From the NCBI RefSeq assembly GCF_001618425.1, contig NZ_BDCU01000012.1:1-46801 (forward strand): a stretch of 46,801 nt of DNA, given 5' to 3'. Shown here in pieces: positions 8,455-16,253 of this stretch. Under the pieces are notes generated by a model. That model did no database searches. It was not told where the DNA came from and saw only the letters and a list, made by a program, of their open reading frames with translations. Position 1 is the stretch's first letter; each line of letters begins with the position of its first letter. This DNA comes from Nocardia fusca NBRC 14340. GTDB taxonomy: Bacteria; Actinomycetota; Actinomycetes; Mycobacteriales; Mycobacteriaceae. A program made the position numbers and the translations under genes.

Positions 8455-8489
8455 CGATCCTCCAAGGCTAACCGACCCAAATCCGGAAG

Positions 8490-8508
8490 TAAGGTTAGCA
8501 TTACCTCT
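8490..8508 (-). promoter_or_regulatory. IdeR-like iron box before the salicylate synthase gene
   Basis: TAAGGTTAGCATTACCTCT matches the IdeR consensus at 13 of 19 positions by my alignment, with intact AGGTTAG. A partial AGGCTAACC lies at 8465-8473, still nearer the start. The divergent plsB gene begins about 190 bases away and may not be affected. Confidence 0.75.
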
Positions 8509-8699
8509 TCTTATTGGGAGGTCTCGGAAACGACCGGAAACGAGCCAAACAACCCCAACGGCGCGAGAGCCGTCCATAGTGGTTGGCAAGGAGTATTTTC
8601 GAGCCGACGACCGATCGGATCCCGCCGATCCGGTTACGCGGCCCCGGCCCGGGCCGGGGCCGGGGCCGACCGCCCTCATCCGAGCAGAGGATCCACACC

Positions 8700-11189
8700 A
8701 TGATCGAGCACCGAAGTGGAGCTCCGGCAACCTCCGACCTGCCGCTGGAATCGGTGGTCGCGCTGGTGGATTCGGCTTCGGGTACCGAACGCGAACTGAT
8801 CGGGCGCTGGATCGCCGATGGCGGCCTGGCCGCCGAACTGGGCGTACGCGCCCCGGTCACCCAGCTCGACCTGGACGCCGGTGCCATCGCCGACCGGCTC
8901 ACCGGCCGCACCGACGATCCACTGGTGGTCCCGGTCCGGGTGCTGTGGCTGCCGCCCGAACGCGACGGCGTCCGGCGGGTGACCTTCGGTGACCTCGCCC
9001 AGCTCACCAATCCGCGCCGCCCGAACCGGCTCGCCCAGCGGCGGCTGATCGAACGGTCCCCCGACCGTCACCTGGTACTCACCGGCAGCCCGGCCCGGCT
9101 GAGCGAACTGCGGGCCAACAATCCCGAGGCCACCGCCCTGCACTACGCCGGCACCGCCGACCCGTTGGCCCGCGCGGTGGTACGCGCCGCGGTGGTCGCG
9201 CTCGAACGCGCGGAACGCGGCGTCATCGGTGACCGGTACAAGGTTCCCCGCCTGGTCACCGAGGAGATCCTGGACTCGCCGGAATTCCTGCGGCGGCTCG
9301 AATCGATCGCCGACGAGATCGGGGCCGATCCGCAGGAGGTGCACCGGCGCGCCGAGAAGGCACTGAACGAACTGGTCGCGGCGCAGAGCCGCATGGTCTC
9401 GGATCTGTTCACCCAGGCCATGCGCCCGGTCCACGCGTCGACCTGGAAGGTGGACTGCGACGAATCCGGGCTCACCGCCCTGCGCGACCTCAACCGGCGC
9501 TACCCGCTGGTCTTCCTGCCCTCCCACCGGTCCTATGTGGATGCCTTCGTCCTGGGCGATGTGCTGGCCCGCAACGATTTCCCGCCCAACCACGTGGTGG
9601 GCGGCGCGAACCTGCGGTTCTGGCCGATGGGGCCGATCGCCCGGCGCACCGGGACGATCTTCATCCGGCGCAGTTTCGGTGGCGACACGGTGTACCAGGC
9701 AGTGGTCGAGGAGTACTTCGGCTATCTGATGGCGCGACGGTTCAACCTGGAGTGGTACTTCGAAGGCGGCCGCACCCGCACCGGAAAGCTACGCCCGCCC
9801 CGCTACGGACTGCTCAACTATCTGGCCGCGGCCGTGCGCCAGGAACGGATCGCCGACGCGCTGCTGGTCCCGGTCTCGATCACCTACGAGCGGCTCAACG
9901 AACTCGGCGCCATCGCCGACGAGCAGATGGGCGGTCGCAAGAAACCCGAAGGCCTGGCCTGGCTGGCCCGCTACGTCCGCAACCAGCAGCATTCGGCCGG
10001 GCACGTCTACGTCCGCTTCGGGGCCCCGCTCTCGGCGCGCGAACGTCTCGCCGCCCACGGCGATCCACTGATCGCGACCCCGGTCACCATCCCGCTGTAC
10101 CCGGCCGACACCACCGGCCGGGCCCGAACCGGCCCCGACGAGCCACGCGACGAGAGCGACGAGAAAGAACGCCTGGCGGTACAACGGCTCGCGTTCGATG
10201 TCGCCGTGGGTATCAACTCGGTCACCCCGATCACCGTCAACGCCCTGGTCACCCTGGTCCTGCTGGGTGTCCATCAGCGGGCACTCACCAGGGCCGAGGT
10301 CTGCGAGGTACTCGCCCCGGTGCTGGACTACATCGAACAGCGGGATCTGCCGTGTGGCGAGATCGCGAAACTGCGCGACGAGCAGAGCCTGGCCGTGGTC
10401 CTCGAGCAGTTGTCGCTCGCGAAGGTGGTCACCGTCTACCGCGGCGGGGTCGAGCCGGTGTACTCCATCGAGGCGGGCGCCCACCTCGAAGCCGCGTTCT
10501 ACCGCAACAGCGCGGTGCACTGGTTCGTCGATCGCGCCATTGTCGAACTGGCGATCCTGGCCGCGGTCGACGCCGCGCCCGACGATCCGGCCGGTGATGC
10601 CGTCGGGCCGGACGCCGATGCCCTGGATATCGGTTGGGAAGAGGCCTACCGGCTGCGGGACCTGCTGAAATTCGAGTTCTTCTTCCCGGACCGGACCGAG
10701 TTCGCCGAGCGGATCACTGCGGAGGTGCTGCTGATCGACCCGCGCTGGCGGTCGCGTTCGCGCGACACACTCGGCAGTGAGATCCTGGCCGCACTCACCG
10801 GCACCGGCTTCATGATGGCCCACCGGGTACTGCGCTCGTTCTTCGATGCGCAGCTGGTGGTGGCCGAGCGACTGGCCGCCCGGGACCCGGCGACGGGGGT
10901 CGACCGCAAAGAGTTCGTCGACGAATGCGTCTCGGTCGGCAGGCAGATGCTGTTGCAGCAGCGGCTGCACAGTACGGAGTCGGTTTCCACCGAACTCTTC
11001 GGCAGTGCGCTGAAACTGGCCGCCAATCGTGGGCTGCTCGAACCCGCGGACCCGGAATCGGCGGAATCGGTGGCCGAACTCGCCGCCCGGCGTGCCGAGT
11101 TCGCCGAGCGCTTGCGCACCATCGGCTTCCGGATCTCCCGGGCCGCCACCCTCGACCCGTCCAATCTCCCGGCCGGACGGGTCCGATGA
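8700..11189 (+). CDS. plsB: Glycerol-3-phosphate 1-O-acyltransferase (PlsB type)
   Basis: It acylates the sn-1 position of glycerol 3-phosphate, the first step of phospholipid and triacylglycerol synthesis, at the inner face of the membrane. The 829-residue length fits the long PlsB class (mycobacterial PlsB2 is about 790). The acyltransferase HX4D motif is in LPSHRSYVD near residue 275; downstream blocks are the FIRRSF and WYFEGGRTRTGK motifs that bind the phosphate, near 322-365. The start ATG follows AGAGGA; an earlier in-frame start would add a 39-residue Pro/Gly/Arg stretch that looks non-coding. The next gene overlaps its stop codon (ATGA), so the two acyltransferases are translationally coupled. 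Confidence 0.94.
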   Translation: MIEHRSGAPATSDLPLESVVALVDSASGTERELIGRWIADGGLAAELGVRAPVTQLDLDAGAIADRLTGRTDDPLVVPVRVLWLPPERDGVRRVTFGDLAQLTNPRRPNRLAQRRLIERSPDRHLVLTGSPARLSELRANNPEATALHYAGTADPLARAVVRAAVVALERAERGVIGDRYKVPRLVTEEILDSPEFLRRLESIADEIGADPQEVHRRAEKALNELVAAQSRMVSDLFTQAMRPVHASTWKVDCDESGLTALRDLNRRYPLVFLPSHRSYVDAFVLGDVLARNDFPPNHVVGGANLRFWPMGPIARRTGTIFIRRSFGGDTVYQAVVEEYFGYLMARRFNLEWYFEGGRTRTGKLRPPRYGLLNYLAAAVRQERIADALLVPVSITYERLNELGAIADEQMGGRKKPEGLAWLARYVRNQQHSAGHVYVRFGAPLSARERLAAHGDPLIATPVTIPLYPADTTGRARTGPDEPRDESDEKERLAVQRLAFDVAVGINSVTPITVNALVTLVLLGVHQRALTRAEVCEVLAPVLDYIEQRDLPCGEIAKLRDEQSLAVVLEQLSLAKVVTVYRGGVEPVYSIEAGAHLEAAFYRNSAVHWFVDRAIVELAILAAVDAAPDDPAGDAVGPDADALDIGWEEAYRLRDLLKFEFFFPDRTEFAERITAEVLLIDPRWRSRSRDTLGSEILAALTGTGFMMAHRVLRSFFDAQLVVAERLAARDPATGVDRKEFVDECVSVGRQMLLQQRLHSTESVSTELFGSALKLAANRGLLEPADPESAESVAELAARRAEFAERLRTIGFRISRAATLDPSNLPAGRVR

Positions 11190-12640
11190 GCACGCGGGAA
11201 GCGGGCACCGGGCACACCGGCGAAAACCCCGCGCCGTCCGGGATCGACGCGGTGGTGGCCGCCATCCGTTCGGGCCCCCGCGGCGCCGGGGTCGGCGCTG
11301 TCTTCGACCTGACCGCGCTGGCCGAACTCGGGTCCGCGCCCGTGCCGCGGTGGCGCGGGCCGGACCGCGAGCTGCTGGAAACGCTGTTCGATCAGTTACG
11401 GCACAGCGGCGAGAGTTCGGCGGGCGATGTGCTCGAGCGCGGCGTGCGGGCCGCGGCCGGCCGGACGCCGGAAGAGCTGACCGCGCTGGGCGAACGCCTG
11501 TTCAAACGGGGCTGGTACGACCGGTTACGCCCCGAGCTGCTGCGCTTGGTGCAGGAACATATCGCGGCCGGGCACACCGTGGTGTTGACCGGGGACGCGG
11601 CGGAATTCCAGTTACGTCCCGCGGCCGCCGCGCTCGGTATCCCCCAGGTGCTCGGCAGCCGGGCGGCGGTCTCCGGGGGCCGGCTGACCGGGCGCATCGA
11701 GGGCGAAGTGCGTTACGGCCCCGAGAAGGCCGAGGCGGTGTCGGAATTCGCGGCCGCCCATGGAGTCGACCTCAGGCGTTCCTATGTCTACAGCGGCAGC
11801 GCGGGCGATCTCCCGCTGCTGGCCCGCGGCGGCACCCAGGTCCCGATCGCACCCGACCCCGTGCTCGCGGCCACCGCGGCCGAGTACGGCTGGGCCACAC
11901 TCGCCGTGGGCCCGCGGACCGCGCCGCGCCCGGCCGACTATCTGCGGACCGTGCTGGGGCTCTTCGCCCTGCTCGGCGGAGCACTGTACGGGGTACTGCG
12001 CAAGTCCTACACCCGCGATCGGCGGGCCATGGCCGACGCTCTCATGAAGTACGGCACCGCCTGGCCGCTGCGCCTGTGTGGGATCCGGCTCCGCGTCACC
12101 GGCGCGGAACATGCCCGCCACCCGCGGCCCGCGGTCTTCCTGTTCAACCATCAGAGCCAGTTCGACGTGCTCATCGTGCCCGCAGTGCTCGGTGGGCACG
12201 TCACCGGCATCGGTAAGAAAGAACTCATCCGGCATCCCATTTTCGGCCCGCTCATGCGGTTCGTCGGCGTCACCTTCATCGACCGTTCGAACACCGACCT
12301 CGCCAAGGCCTCGCTGGCGCCGGTGGTGGACACCCTGCGCGGCGGCCTGTCCGTCGCGATCGCCCCCGAGGGCACCCGTTCCTACACCGCGCAACCAGGC
12401 AGGTTCAAGAAGGGCGCCTTTCACATGGCCCGGCAGGCGGGGGTGCCGGTGATCCCGGTGGTGATCCGCAATGCCGCCGAGGTCGGCCGGCGGGATTCGA
12501 TGATCGCGCGGCCCGGTGTGGTCGAGGTGGCGATCCTGCCGCCGATCGCTGTGGACACACAGGACCCGTCCGAACTGGACGAGAAAGTCGCCGAGGTGCG
12601 GCAGCGTTATCTCGACACACTGCGCGACTGGCCGCGCTGA
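11186..12640 (+). CDS. plsC: 1-acylglycerol-3-phosphate acyltransferase with N-terminal degenerate HAD-IB domain
   Basis: The C-terminal half is a lysophosphatidate acyltransferase: NHQSQFD (HX4D) near 320-326, FIDRSN near 373 and APEGTRS near 394. It makes phosphatidate from the PlsB product. The N-terminal part (about 35-245) has the length and order of a HAD-IB phosphatase, as in Rv2483c-like fusions. However, the nucleophile motif reads FDLT at 40-43, lacking the second aspartate of DxDxT, and motif IV reads YSGSAGDLP near 202-210, lacking the first of its two aspartates. Phosphatase activity is therefore doubtful. A hydrophobic segment (LGLFALLGGALYGVL) links the halves and may anchor it to the membrane. 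Confidence 0.9.
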   Translation: MSTREAGTGHTGENPAPSGIDAVVAAIRSGPRGAGVGAVFDLTALAELGSAPVPRWRGPDRELLETLFDQLRHSGESSAGDVLERGVRAAAGRTPEELTALGERLFKRGWYDRLRPELLRLVQEHIAAGHTVVLTGDAAEFQLRPAAAALGIPQVLGSRAAVSGGRLTGRIEGEVRYGPEKAEAVSEFAAAHGVDLRRSYVYSGSAGDLPLLARGGTQVPIAPDPVLAATAAEYGWATLAVGPRTAPRPADYLRTVLGLFALLGGALYGVLRKSYTRDRRAMADALMKYGTAWPLRLCGIRLRVTGAEHARHPRPAVFLFNHQSQFDVLIVPAVLGGHVTGIGKKELIRHPIFGPLMRFVGVTFIDRSNTDLAKASLAPVVDTLRGGLSVAIAPEGTRSYTAQPGRFKKGAFHMARQAGVPVIPVVIRNAAEVGRRDSMIARPGVVEVAILPPIAVDTQDPSELDEKVAEVRQRYLDTLRDWPR

Positions 12641-12646
12641 ACGGTG

Positions 12647-13366
12647 TCAGAGGGCGCGGCCGAGGAGCAGCTTCCACGGCATCAGCGCCGATTCCAGCTG
12701 CACCTTCAGGCTCATCTTGGAAGCTCCGAGGGTCCGCTCCTCGAAGCGGATGGGTACCTCGGCGATACCGATGCCCTGCTTCTTGGCCCGGTAGTTCATC
12801 TCCACCTGGAAGGAGTAGCCGTTGCTGCGGATCGTGCCGACCTCGATGGCGCGCAGCGTATCGGCCTCCCACGCCTTGAAACCGGCGGTGGCGTCCTTGA
12901 TCCCGAGCCGCAGGATGGCATTGACGTAGAAGTTGGCCCACGCCGAGAGCGCCTTGCGGTACCACTTCCATTCCGCCGCGGTGGAACCGCCGGGCACATA
13001 GCGGGACCCGAGCACGACTCCGATACCCGGCCGATCCAGCTCCGCCAGCATGGCGGGGATCACCTCGGCGGGATGGGACAGATCGGCGTCCATCTGGATC
13101 ACCACATCCGCGCCCTCCTCGAGGGCCCGGGTGATGCCGGCGATGTAGGCCCGGCCCAGTCCGTCCTTCTCCGTGCGGTGCAGTACCGACACGACGTCGG
13201 GCAGCTCCGCGGCCAGCTTCTCCGCCACCTCACCGGTGCCGTCCGGGGAGTTGTCGTCGACTACCAGTACGTGCAGGCCGGGCACGGGTAGTGCGGTCAA
13301 CCGCTCCACCGCTACCGGCAGATTGTCCCGCTCGTTGTAGGTCGGCACAACAACGGTAACCCTCAA
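12647..13366 (-). CDS. ppm1: Polyprenol-monophosphomannose synthase (GT2, Ppm1/DPM1-like)
   Basis: The 239-residue GT-A-fold glycosyltransferase transfers mannose from GDP-mannose to polyprenyl phosphate on the cytoplasmic face, giving the donor for lipomannan, lipoarabinomannan and protein mannosylation. It shows PTYNERDNLP, VVDDNSPDGTG near 36-46 and the metal-binding QMDADLSHP near 91-99, all typical of DPM1/Ppm1 catalytic domains. There is no N-acyltransferase (Lnt) domain fused, unlike M. tuberculosis Ppm1. It ends six bases from plsC on the other strand, so the two genes converge closely. Confidence 0.92.
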   Translation of the reverse strand: MRVTVVVPTYNERDNLPVAVERLTALPVPGLHVLVVDDNSPDGTGEVAEKLAAELPDVVSVLHRTEKDGLGRAYIAGITRALEEGADVVIQMDADLSHPAEVIPAMLAELDRPGIGVVLGSRYVPGGSTAAEWKWYRKALSAWANFYVNAILRLGIKDATAGFKAWEADTLRAIEVGTIRSNGYSFQVEMNYRAKKQGIGIAEVPIRFEERTLGASKMSLKVQLESALMPWKLLLGRAL

Positions 13367-13530
13367 GGGTCGCCCTCCCTGCTCACCTGGTCTCGCCCCG
13401 CGGCCGGGTAGAGCAGGCCGCGAGCGTCGCTACGAATTACCCGTGAACGGTAGCCCAACCGCCCACCCGGGAATGCAGCGCACCGGTGATAGCGTCCCCG
13501 AGCGGGGCCATCGGCACTTCTTCGGGCGAA

Positions 13531-13713
13531 TCAGTCGCCCTCGCGATACGCCCGATCCGCCGCGTCCTGCGTGGCATTGCGCTGCCGCACGATCTCGAGC
13601 GCGCGTTCGGCCGTGGCCTGATCCGGATACGGCCCCATCCGGTCCCGGAACCAGCACTGACGCCCACGTTCGGCGCGCTGATGCTTCAAGCAGTAATACC
13701 ACCGTTCGGCCAT
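13531..13713 (-). CDS. Small conserved actinobacterial protein of unknown function
   Basis: A 60-residue product beginning MAERWYYCLKH and ending in a helical, acidic/basic tail (ATAERALEIVRQRN). The pattern of an aromatic, cysteine-containing N-terminus followed by a GPY-P motif and a helix is familiar from small conserved actinobacterial proteins without assigned function. Two cysteines lie at about residues 8 and 20 of the mature frame. A GTG two codons upstream is an alternative start. I do not assign a function. Confidence 0.65.
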   Translation of the reverse strand: MAERWYYCLKHQRAERGRQCWFRDRMGPYPDQATAERALEIVRQRNATQDAADRAYREGD

Positions 13714-13752
13714 GGTCACAGCATTCCACCCGGCCGGGGTCCGAAACAGCAG

Positions 13753-13782
13753 AAACCCCCCGATCGTGGTGATCAGGGGGTT
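13753..13782 (-). terminator. Terminator after the tRNA array
   Basis: On the minus strand, arms AACCCCCTGATC and GATCGGGGGGTTT enclose ACCAC, then T-rich sequence. It lies six bases beyond tRNA-Phe and closes the Glu-Asp-Phe transcript. Confidence 0.85.
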
Positions 13783-13787
13783 GATTG

Positions 13788-13861
13788 TGGCCAGGGCCGG
13801 GATCGAACCGGCGACCTTTCGCTTTTCAGGCGAACGCTCGTACCAACTGAGCTACCTGGCC
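13788..13861 (-). tRNA. tRNA-Phe (GAA)
   Basis: A complete cloverleaf is visible: acceptor GGCCAGG with CCTGGCC, D arm AGCTCAGTTGGTA, anticodon loop CTGAAAA and T loop GGTTCGATC. CCA is not encoded. It is last in a minus-strand Glu-Asp-Phe array. Confidence 0.96.
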
Positions 13862-13916
13862 GCAGGCACCCGGAACGAATGCCATCCGATGGAGGCCGGA
13901 TTGCTCCGGCATCCAC

Positions 13917-13993
13917 TGGCGACCCTGACGGGACTCGAACCCGCGACCTCCGCCGTGACAGGGCGGCGCGCTAACCAACTGCGCCACAGGGCC
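13917..13993 (-). tRNA. tRNA-Asp (GTC)
   Basis: The acceptor stem GGCCCTG pairs with CAGGGTC (one G-U), the anticodon loop is CTGTCAC, and CCA is encoded. It is the middle member of the array. Confidence 0.96.
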
Positions 13994-14003
13994 TTGCTGT
14001 GTG

Positions 14004-14023
14004 CCACCTATTCGCATAGGTGG
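14004..14023. other. Spacer hairpin in the tRNA array
   Basis: A perfect 7-bp stem (CCACCTA with TAGGTGG) in the Asp-Glu spacer overlaps the encoded CCA of tRNA-Glu. It probably guides tRNA processing. Confidence 0.45.
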
Positions 14024-14096
14024 TACCCCCTACGGGATTCGAACCCGCGCTACCGCCTTGAAAGGGCGGCGTCCTAGGCCGCTAGACGAAGGGGGC
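14021..14096 (-). tRNA. tRNA-Glu (TTC)
   Basis: The acceptor GCCCCCT pairs with AGGGGGT, the anticodon loop is CTTTCAA, the T loop is GGTTCGAAT, and CCA is encoded. It is first in the array. Confidence 0.96.
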
Positions 14097-14190
14097 TCGT
14101 CCCGGATTTCTCCGGACCGGCTTTCAACGGCTGTCCGTTGGGAGCTCGCATAGCTTATGACAGGGTGCGCACAATTCCCAAATCTGCTGG

Positions 14191-14853
14191 TCAAGCGGGG
14201 GAACCCAGCTCTTCCAGGCGCGCGCTCGCCCGCCACCCCGACCGGCCGAACTCGGCGACCCACGCCGGGGTACAGGTGGCCTGGATCAGGACCTCCAGCG
14301 ACTCCCGGAACCGGGTGCGCAGATCCGGCTCGCCACCGTGGGCGTCGGCCATATAGCGCTGACCGATCAGCGCGCCGGCGAGGGTCCGGGTGAAGCGGTC
14401 GGGATCGGTATCCGGGCGCAGCTGGCCCTGTTCGATCGCCGCGACCGTCAGATCGCGGATGGCCGCGGAGAGCATCGGACAGCCGCCATGGCCCTGCCGA
14501 TGGAAGCCGGGGTCGATGACGAGCCGGAATTCGGCCTGCACGATTATGTCGTGCTCGAGTCGCAGCGCGAGCTCGTCGAAGACGCCGTGCAGAATGTCGA
14601 GCGGGCCCAGGTCCGTGCGCACGAGCCAGCGATCGATGGTGCTGCCGTATCGCTCGATCGCCGAATCGAGAACGGCCCGCGCCAGATCTTCCTTCGAATC
14701 GAAATGGAAGTACATGGCGCCCTTGGTCGCCCGCGATCCCTCCAAAATGCGGTTGAGCGAAGCCGCGGCATAGCCGCTCTTCCCGAACTCAACGGCGGCG
14801 GACCGGATAATTGCTGCCCGTGTCCGACGGGCCCGCTCTTGCTGCCGTGCCAT
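14191..14853 (-). CDS. TetR-family regulator of the gamma-butyrolactone receptor (ScbR/ArpA) type
   Basis: A 220-residue TetR-type repressor. The DNA-binding half resembles ScbR/ArpA receptors: RTRAAIIRSAAVEFGKSGYA near 9-28, then SLNRILEGSRATKGAMYFHFDSK with the recognition helix near 36-52. The ligand-binding half is more divergent, so the ligand could be a butyrolactone or something else. The chosen ATG follows GGAGG at about ten bases; a start 15 codons earlier is possible but lacks this spacing. No AfsA-like synthase gene is in the window. Operator-like palindromes with GGTCGG half-sites lie 115-160 bases upstream, consistent with autoregulation. The gene stands alone beside the tRNA array. 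Confidence 0.85.
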   Translation of the reverse strand: MARQQERARRTRAAIIRSAAVEFGKSGYAAASLNRILEGSRATKGAMYFHFDSKEDLARAVLDSAIERYGSTIDRWLVRTDLGPLDILHGVFDELALRLEHDIIVQAEFRLVIDPGFHRQGHGGCPMLSAAIRDLTVAAIEQGQLRPDTDPDRFTRTLAGALIGQRYMADAHGGEPDLRTRFRESLEVLIQATCTPAWVAEFGRSGWRASARLEELGSPA

Positions 14854-14965
14854 GCTCGAAACGCCTCCGAAGCCTTGTGCAATCCGCGGGATTTCCACCC
14901 GCAGAATGCTCGCGACCGTTCATCCGCCTTCGAGAAGCGGGCCGAGGTCGCGAACTTATCCTGTT

Positions 14966-14990
14966 GTATGCCGACCTGCGGTCGGTTTAT
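14966..14990 (-). promoter_or_regulatory. ARE-like palindrome upstream of the TetR gene
   Basis: Arms CCGACC and GGTCGG around TGC form the core; the flank extends to GGTCGGTTTAT on one side and GGTCGGCATAC on the other strand. The half-site agrees with the ArpA-type consensus GG(T/C)CGG(A/T)(A/T)(T/C)G(T/G) in most positions. Likely an autoregulatory operator. Confidence 0.5.
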
Positions 14991-14997
14991 TGACCTG

Positions 14998-15013
14998 TAC
15001 CGAACCTTTGGTA
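14998..15013. promoter_or_regulatory. Second palindrome next to the ARE-like site
   Basis: TACCGAA and TTTGGTA (one mismatch) flank CC. The site lies 35-50 bases before a consensus TATAAT and could control the opposite transcript. Confidence 0.4.
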
Positions 15014-15048
15014 CGAAACCCAGCCCGCAGAGGAAACACACCGGCTGG

Positions 15049-15054
15049 TATAAT
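15049..15054 (+). promoter_or_regulatory. Consensus -10 element facing a gene-less stretch
   Basis: TATAAT preceded by TGG forms an extended -10 element, rare in such GC-rich DNA. It points rightward into about 670 bases without a convincing gene. The ATG three bases after it would lie at or before the predicted transcript start, so it is not the start of a leaderless gene. Confidence 0.45.
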
Positions 15055-15059
15055 TCGAT

Positions 15060-15728
15060 GGCCCGGGTGCGCCGCAGGGGGTGCGCATCCGGGCATTCCG
15101 TTGCGCCGTTCCTGGTCCCCCATACGCCTCCCGCAGCGCCGTCCCGAGTGACACCCCGAATTCGCTGATTCGTCACGGTACTCGGAATCTCGTACCGGCA
15201 TGCGGTAAACCGATACAGCGGGCTACCATTTCGCCGTCCGGATTTCGCGAACCGGACATCGAGGAGGCCGAACGAATGGCCGAGCGAATCCTTCGGTAAC
15301 GCAGGATCTTCGACCGCTCGGGCAGGTTCGGAGCCGGTACTCAGCCGGCTGCTCCGACCCCTGGATGGATACCGCCCCGCTCATGCGCCCCGCCGGGAGC
15401 GCAACACCCCGGAAATCCGGTTCCCGAACCCCACATCTGCGAGAAGTCTGCCTTCATCGATCCAAAGGCATTGGTATCCAACATATTTGGATCGTATCGT
15501 GCTACCCGTTGTATCAACAATGCCGCAGGTACCGTGATACCGAACTCATGGGTATGGTTTCCGGCTCACCGGGTCCACCGAACGAGCCCGACCTCCCCCA
15601 CCACCCCATCGGGCCACCGTCCGCCCGGCCCACGCCGGACCGGGCCCTCCCCACCCGAGTGACGGAAAGCACCAGCATAGCCACCCGATTACAAGAAACG
15701 CGGACTCGACCAGTACACTTGCGCCCGC
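15060..15728. other. Gene-less region between the TetR gene and tRNA-Lys
   Basis: No open frame shows actinobacterial coding character. What is visible: a GAGGAGG ribosome-like site before a seven-codon ORF (MAERILR) near 15263-15299; a bulged hairpin at 15325-15358; a perfect 6-bp inverted repeat ATCCAA/TTGGAT at 15476-15492, with a near copy just before it (ATCCAA, AGGCA, TTGGTAT). Local base composition is less GC-rich than the surroundings. It may hold a small RNA or the remnant of a lost gene. Confidence 0.4.
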
Positions 15729-15801
15729 GCCCCTATAGCTCAGTTGGTAGAGCTACGGACTTTTAATCCGCAGGTCCCAGGTTCGAGCCCTGGTGGGGGC
15801 A
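15729..15801 (+). tRNA. tRNA-Lys (TTT)
   Basis: The acceptor GCCCCTA pairs with TGGGGGC (one T-G), the D arm is AGCTCAGTTGGTAGAGC, the anticodon loop is CTTTTAA, and the T loop is GGTTCGAGC. CCA is not encoded. The gene stands alone with its own terminator. Confidence 0.96.
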
Positions 15802-15805
15802 CCCC

Positions 15806-15833
15806 GGGCGCCCGGCCCACCGGCCGGGCGCCC
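15806..15833 (+). terminator. Terminator after tRNA-Lys
   Basis: A perfect 12-bp stem (GGGCGCCCGGCC with GGCCGGGCGCCC) around CACC starts four bases after the tRNA and is followed by pyrimidine-rich ACCTCTTCTTCCC. Confidence 0.85.
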
Positions 15834-16149
15834 ACCTCTTCTTCCCACCCTTGGTGGGTCCCCCTGTGAGTTGGACCAGCCTTGACCCGGCCGCGATGTG
15901 ACCGGAGCCGACGCGCGCGGACTTCTTTCGGCCCAGTGCCCGGGCGATCCCATGACGAGGATGAACAACCCTGATCAGCCCCGTAACTACCGGCCGGACG
16001 CCCGCGTGCGCCGACCGATGTGCTATTTCCCACGGCCGCTAACGCAATCGAGACACCGGGCGATACGCCCATGACTGCGGATCCGGCCATACACTCGGGT
16101 GTGACCCCGGGCAGGGACACCTACACCAACGTGCAATCTTTCACGGTCG
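15834..16149. other. Intergenic stretch before the desaturase
   Basis: I see no gene here. Short open frames on both strands lack ribosome sites and family-like sequence. The right end leads into the desaturase promoter region. Confidence 0.4.
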
Positions 16150-16169
16150 GATGCGTTTCGCATCACACC
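16145..16169 (+). promoter_or_regulatory. Operator-like palindrome in the desaturase promoter
   Basis: A perfect core, GATGCG and CGCATC around TTT (16150-16164), extends imperfectly to GGT and ACC. It ends 15 bases before a TAAGGT -10 element (16180-16185), so it would overlap the -35 region, the classic place for a repressor such as the TetR factors that control mycobacterial desaturases. Confidence 0.45.
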
Positions 16170-16253
16170 TACGGTGCCGTAAGGTATGGCCGCATCGGCA
16201 TCGGTCTACATCAGGTGACCCGCACCAACGCAACATATGAAGGGCTTGATTAC

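Noticed and set aside
8638..8672. Run of CCGGGGCC-like units before plsB
   Set aside because: Simple GC-rich low-complexity sequence; no regular repeat length or clear hairpin function.
13486..14077. Plus-strand frames across the tRNA array
   Set aside because: They overlap structured tRNA genes on the opposite strand.
15058..15168. 36-codon frame starting three bases after TATAAT
   Set aside because: Its ATG would lie at or before the expected transcript start and the translation is unremarkable.
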